A stretch of DNA of 10,411 bases from an uncultured Actinomycetes bacterium (GTDB lineage Bacteria > Actinomycetota > Actinomycetes > Nanopelagicales > Nanopelagicaceae), in the NCBI GenBank assembly GCA_937864205.1, contig CALMJB010000072.1:1-10411 (forward strand), in the 5' to 3' direction. The translations under genes and the position numbers were made by a program. Positions 8,967 through 10,411 of the stretch are shown here, piece by piece. The notes beneath the pieces were generated by a model. That model was not told where the DNA came from and did not search any database. It was given only the letters and a program-made list of their open reading frames with translations. How positions within the stretch are numbered: the stretch's first letter is position 1; each line of letters opens with the position of its first letter.

Positions 8967-9992
8967 TTAATCTAGATCGCATCCAATCAGTTGCACTTCT
9001 GGTTGTAATTCGATTCCGAATCTTTCTTTGACTTTCATCTTGGCAAACTTTGCCAGTTCGACCATATCTTTTGCGGTGGCACTTCCAGAATTTGTAAAGG
9101 CTAAGACATGTAGATCTGAAACTCGCGCGCCTGATAATTGCTCGCCTTTTTTGATTCCAGCATTTTCTAGTAACCAGGCAGCAGAAGTTTTCACCATTCC
9201 ATCAGGTTGATGCCATCTCGGAGCTTCAGATGGCAATTCATCTGCCTTTGCTTTTGAAATTATTGGATTAACGAAAAAAGATCCAGCAGATTTTATTGAC
9301 TGTTGGTCTTTGCTCAGCAGCATTCCTTTTCTATCTCTGATTTCAAGCACGGCCTTTCTTACCAATTTCGTACTGGCTTTTTCACCCACCGCAATCTTCA
9401 ATTGTGCTGCTAATTCCGGGTATTTGATGGCGTCGGAAAATTCTCCGATTCGCAATTGGAAAGTTACTGAAAGCACCACATACCGATTAGTACTGTGTTT
9501 AAATATTGAATCTCGATACGAGAATTTGCATTCACTAGCTGAAAAACTTTTAATCGCTTTTGTTTGCCGATCAAAGGTTTTTACGCGGGCAATGGTCTCG
9601 CTTACTTCATGACCGTATGCGCCAATATTTTGAATCGGTGCTCCACCAACAGTGCCTGGAATGCCGCTCAAAGTTTCTAGACCAGCGAATCCCTTTTCAA
9701 TCGAAAGTTTTACAAAATTATCCCAATCTTCACCAGCCGCCACTTCAATCATTCCGCCACTACATGCATCTACTTCTAATTGGTTTCCAGTCGTTTCTAC
9801 AATAATCACAGTTCCAGCAAAACCATCATCACCAATTAGTACATTGCTACCACCACCTAAAATCAAGACTGGCTCCGCTGCTTCATCTGCGCTTTTAACA
9901 AAATCAATTAACTCTGATTCGGTTTTTGCATGCACTATTTTTCGAGCCGGACCGCCAATTCTTAACGAGGTGAAGTTGGCGAGTTTTTCCAT
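8967..9992 (-). CDS. murB: UDP-N-acetylenolpyruvoylglucosamine reductase
   Basis: Cytosolic FAD enzyme that uses NADPH to reduce UDP-GlcNAc-enolpyruvate to UDP-MurNAc, the second committed step of peptidoglycan synthesis. The 341-residue product starts MEKLANFTSLRIGGPARKIV. FAD-binding segments are LILGGGSNVLIGDDGF (43-58) and GIPGTVGGAPIQNIGAYG (110-127). Catalytic residues expected in the family are present: R160 in FSYRDSIFK, S238 in SAGSFFVNP and E332 in QPEVQLIG. The SYRDS segment indicates the E. coli-like type I form. It lies 9 nt after the glycosyltransferase gene on the same strand, and only 2 bp separate its stop from the convergent aspC stop. No clear ribosome site is seen, so coupling to the upstream gene is likely. 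Confidence 0.96.
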   Translation of the reverse strand: MEKLANFTSLRIGGPARKIVHAKTESELIDFVKSADEAAEPVLILGGGSNVLIGDDGFAGTVIIVETTGNQLEVDACSGGMIEVAAGEDWDNFVKLSIEKGFAGLETLSGIPGTVGGAPIQNIGAYGHEVSETIARVKTFDRQTKAIKSFSASECKFSYRDSIFKHSTNRYVVLSVTFQLRIGEFSDAIKYPELAAQLKIAVGEKASTKLVRKAVLEIRDRKGMLLSKDQQSIKSAGSFFVNPIISKAKADELPSEAPRWHQPDGMVKTSAAWLLENAGIKKGEQLSGARVSDLHVLAFTNSGSATAKDMVELAKFAKMKVKERFGIELQPEVQLIGCDLD

Positions 9993-10001
9993 AACAAAAG
10001 C

Positions 10002-10411
10002 CTATCTGCGAGCTGAAAGAATCTCGGGTCGACCTCGAAAATTATCAAGTATCCGTTGATAATTTTTGCGGGACATTTTCTCTCGATAATCTGGATCAAC
10101 ATCATGGAATCCGTGATGTCGTTCTTGTTTTAGCGGTAAATCTATCTGGAAAATTTTTCGACCGGCAGCACGTAGCCGTAACGAAAACTCTAGATCAGCA
10201 TTTCGATAATACTTTGCGCTGGGATTTGCACCGCCAATATTTTTTGCAAATTTTCGATCGACCACCATGAAATAGCTAAATAACACATCTACCTCACCGT
10301 CGCCGACATCCTTTATAGAACGCCACTCATCATCTGTGTTTACTAATCCACCTTTCCATCCAACGGCGGCAATAGATTCGGCAGCACCAGCCAGAGTTGA
10401 AAAACTATTTA
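10002..10411 (-). CDS. Glycosyltransferase family 2, C-terminal part (start beyond right edge)
   Basis: The frame is open from the TAG at 10002 to the right edge: 136 codons, beginning NSFSTLAGAAESIAAVGWKG in the visible part. YRNADLEFSLRLRAAGRKIF resembles the acceptor-side motif of GT-A fold family 2 enzymes (the usual form is ED-x-D, then S/L-R-L-R-x-x-G). It is preceded by VLFSYFMVVDRKFAKNIGG, the stretch where these enzymes have a hydrophobic core followed by a 'GG' turn. The tail carries QERHHGFHDVDPDYREKM, like the actinobacterial proteins I recall beside murB. Internal GTG/ATG codons (for example at 10286) are not the start, because the upstream codons also read as family sequence. 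No membrane segment is evident here. The donor sugar and acceptor cannot be told. Probably in one operon with murB. Confidence 0.75.
   Translation of the reverse strand, partial: NSFSTLAGAAESIAAVGWKGGLVNTDDEWRSIKDVGDGEVDVLFSYFMVVDRKFAKNIGGANPSAKYYRNADLEFSLRLRAAGRKIFQIDLPLKQERHHGFHDVDPDYREKMSRKNYQRILDNFRGRPEILSARR

Noticed and set aside
10002..10286. A complete small 94-residue protein upstream of murB
   Set aside because: The frame stays open to the window edge and the upstream codons continue the same glycosyltransferase-like sequence, so this is the end of a longer gene.

Overview
This looks like a chromosomal core region of a low-GC actinobacterium. The gene order (aspC, tRNA-Trp, secE, nusG, rplK, rplA, rplJ, rplL, rpoB, rpoC), the long acidic N-terminal extension on NusG, and protein ends such as RpoB '[17 protein letters not shown]' and L11 '[17 protein letters not shown]' are typical of Actinobacteria. 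The AT-rich base composition, very short gaps and A/T-ending codons suggest a streamlined freshwater lineage of the acI / Nanopelagicales type. That lineage call is inference from composition and protein wording, not from a search.

Layout on the minus strand, in transcription order: tRNA-Trp (7570-7497), an 81-nt purine-rich leader with almost no C, secE (TTG start), nusG 3 nt later, rplK 10 nt later, a 127-nt spacer with a triple 14-bp repeat and hairpins, then rplA. Next comes a 261-nt spacer (5169-4909) holding an L10-type ribosomal-protein leader with a terminator/antiterminator pair, then rplJ and rplL. A strong intrinsic terminator lies at 3859-3819, followed by a highly self-complementary untranslated leader (3778-3673), rpoB, and the first 65 codons of rpoC, which runs off the left edge.

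On the right, a class I aminotransferase gene (aspC-like) is read on the plus strand from a divergent promoter region of about 190 bp. That region has a perfect -10 hexamer and an 8-bp inverted repeat touching it. aspC converges tail to tail, with only 2 bp between, on murB (minus strand). murB sits 9 nt downstream of the 3' part of a family 2 glycosyltransferase gene that is cut by the right edge.

Together the genes supply transcription elongation (NusG, RpoB, RpoC), the ribosomal stalk and L1 arm (L11, L1, L10, L7/L12), protein export (SecE), amino-acid metabolism (AspC) and peptidoglycan precursor synthesis (MurB). No mobile element, CRISPR array, prophage or defence gene is visible. The coding content is ordinary. 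The observations most worth following are in the non-coding spacers: the rpoB leader, the L10 attenuator, the rplK-rplA repeat and the aspC control region.
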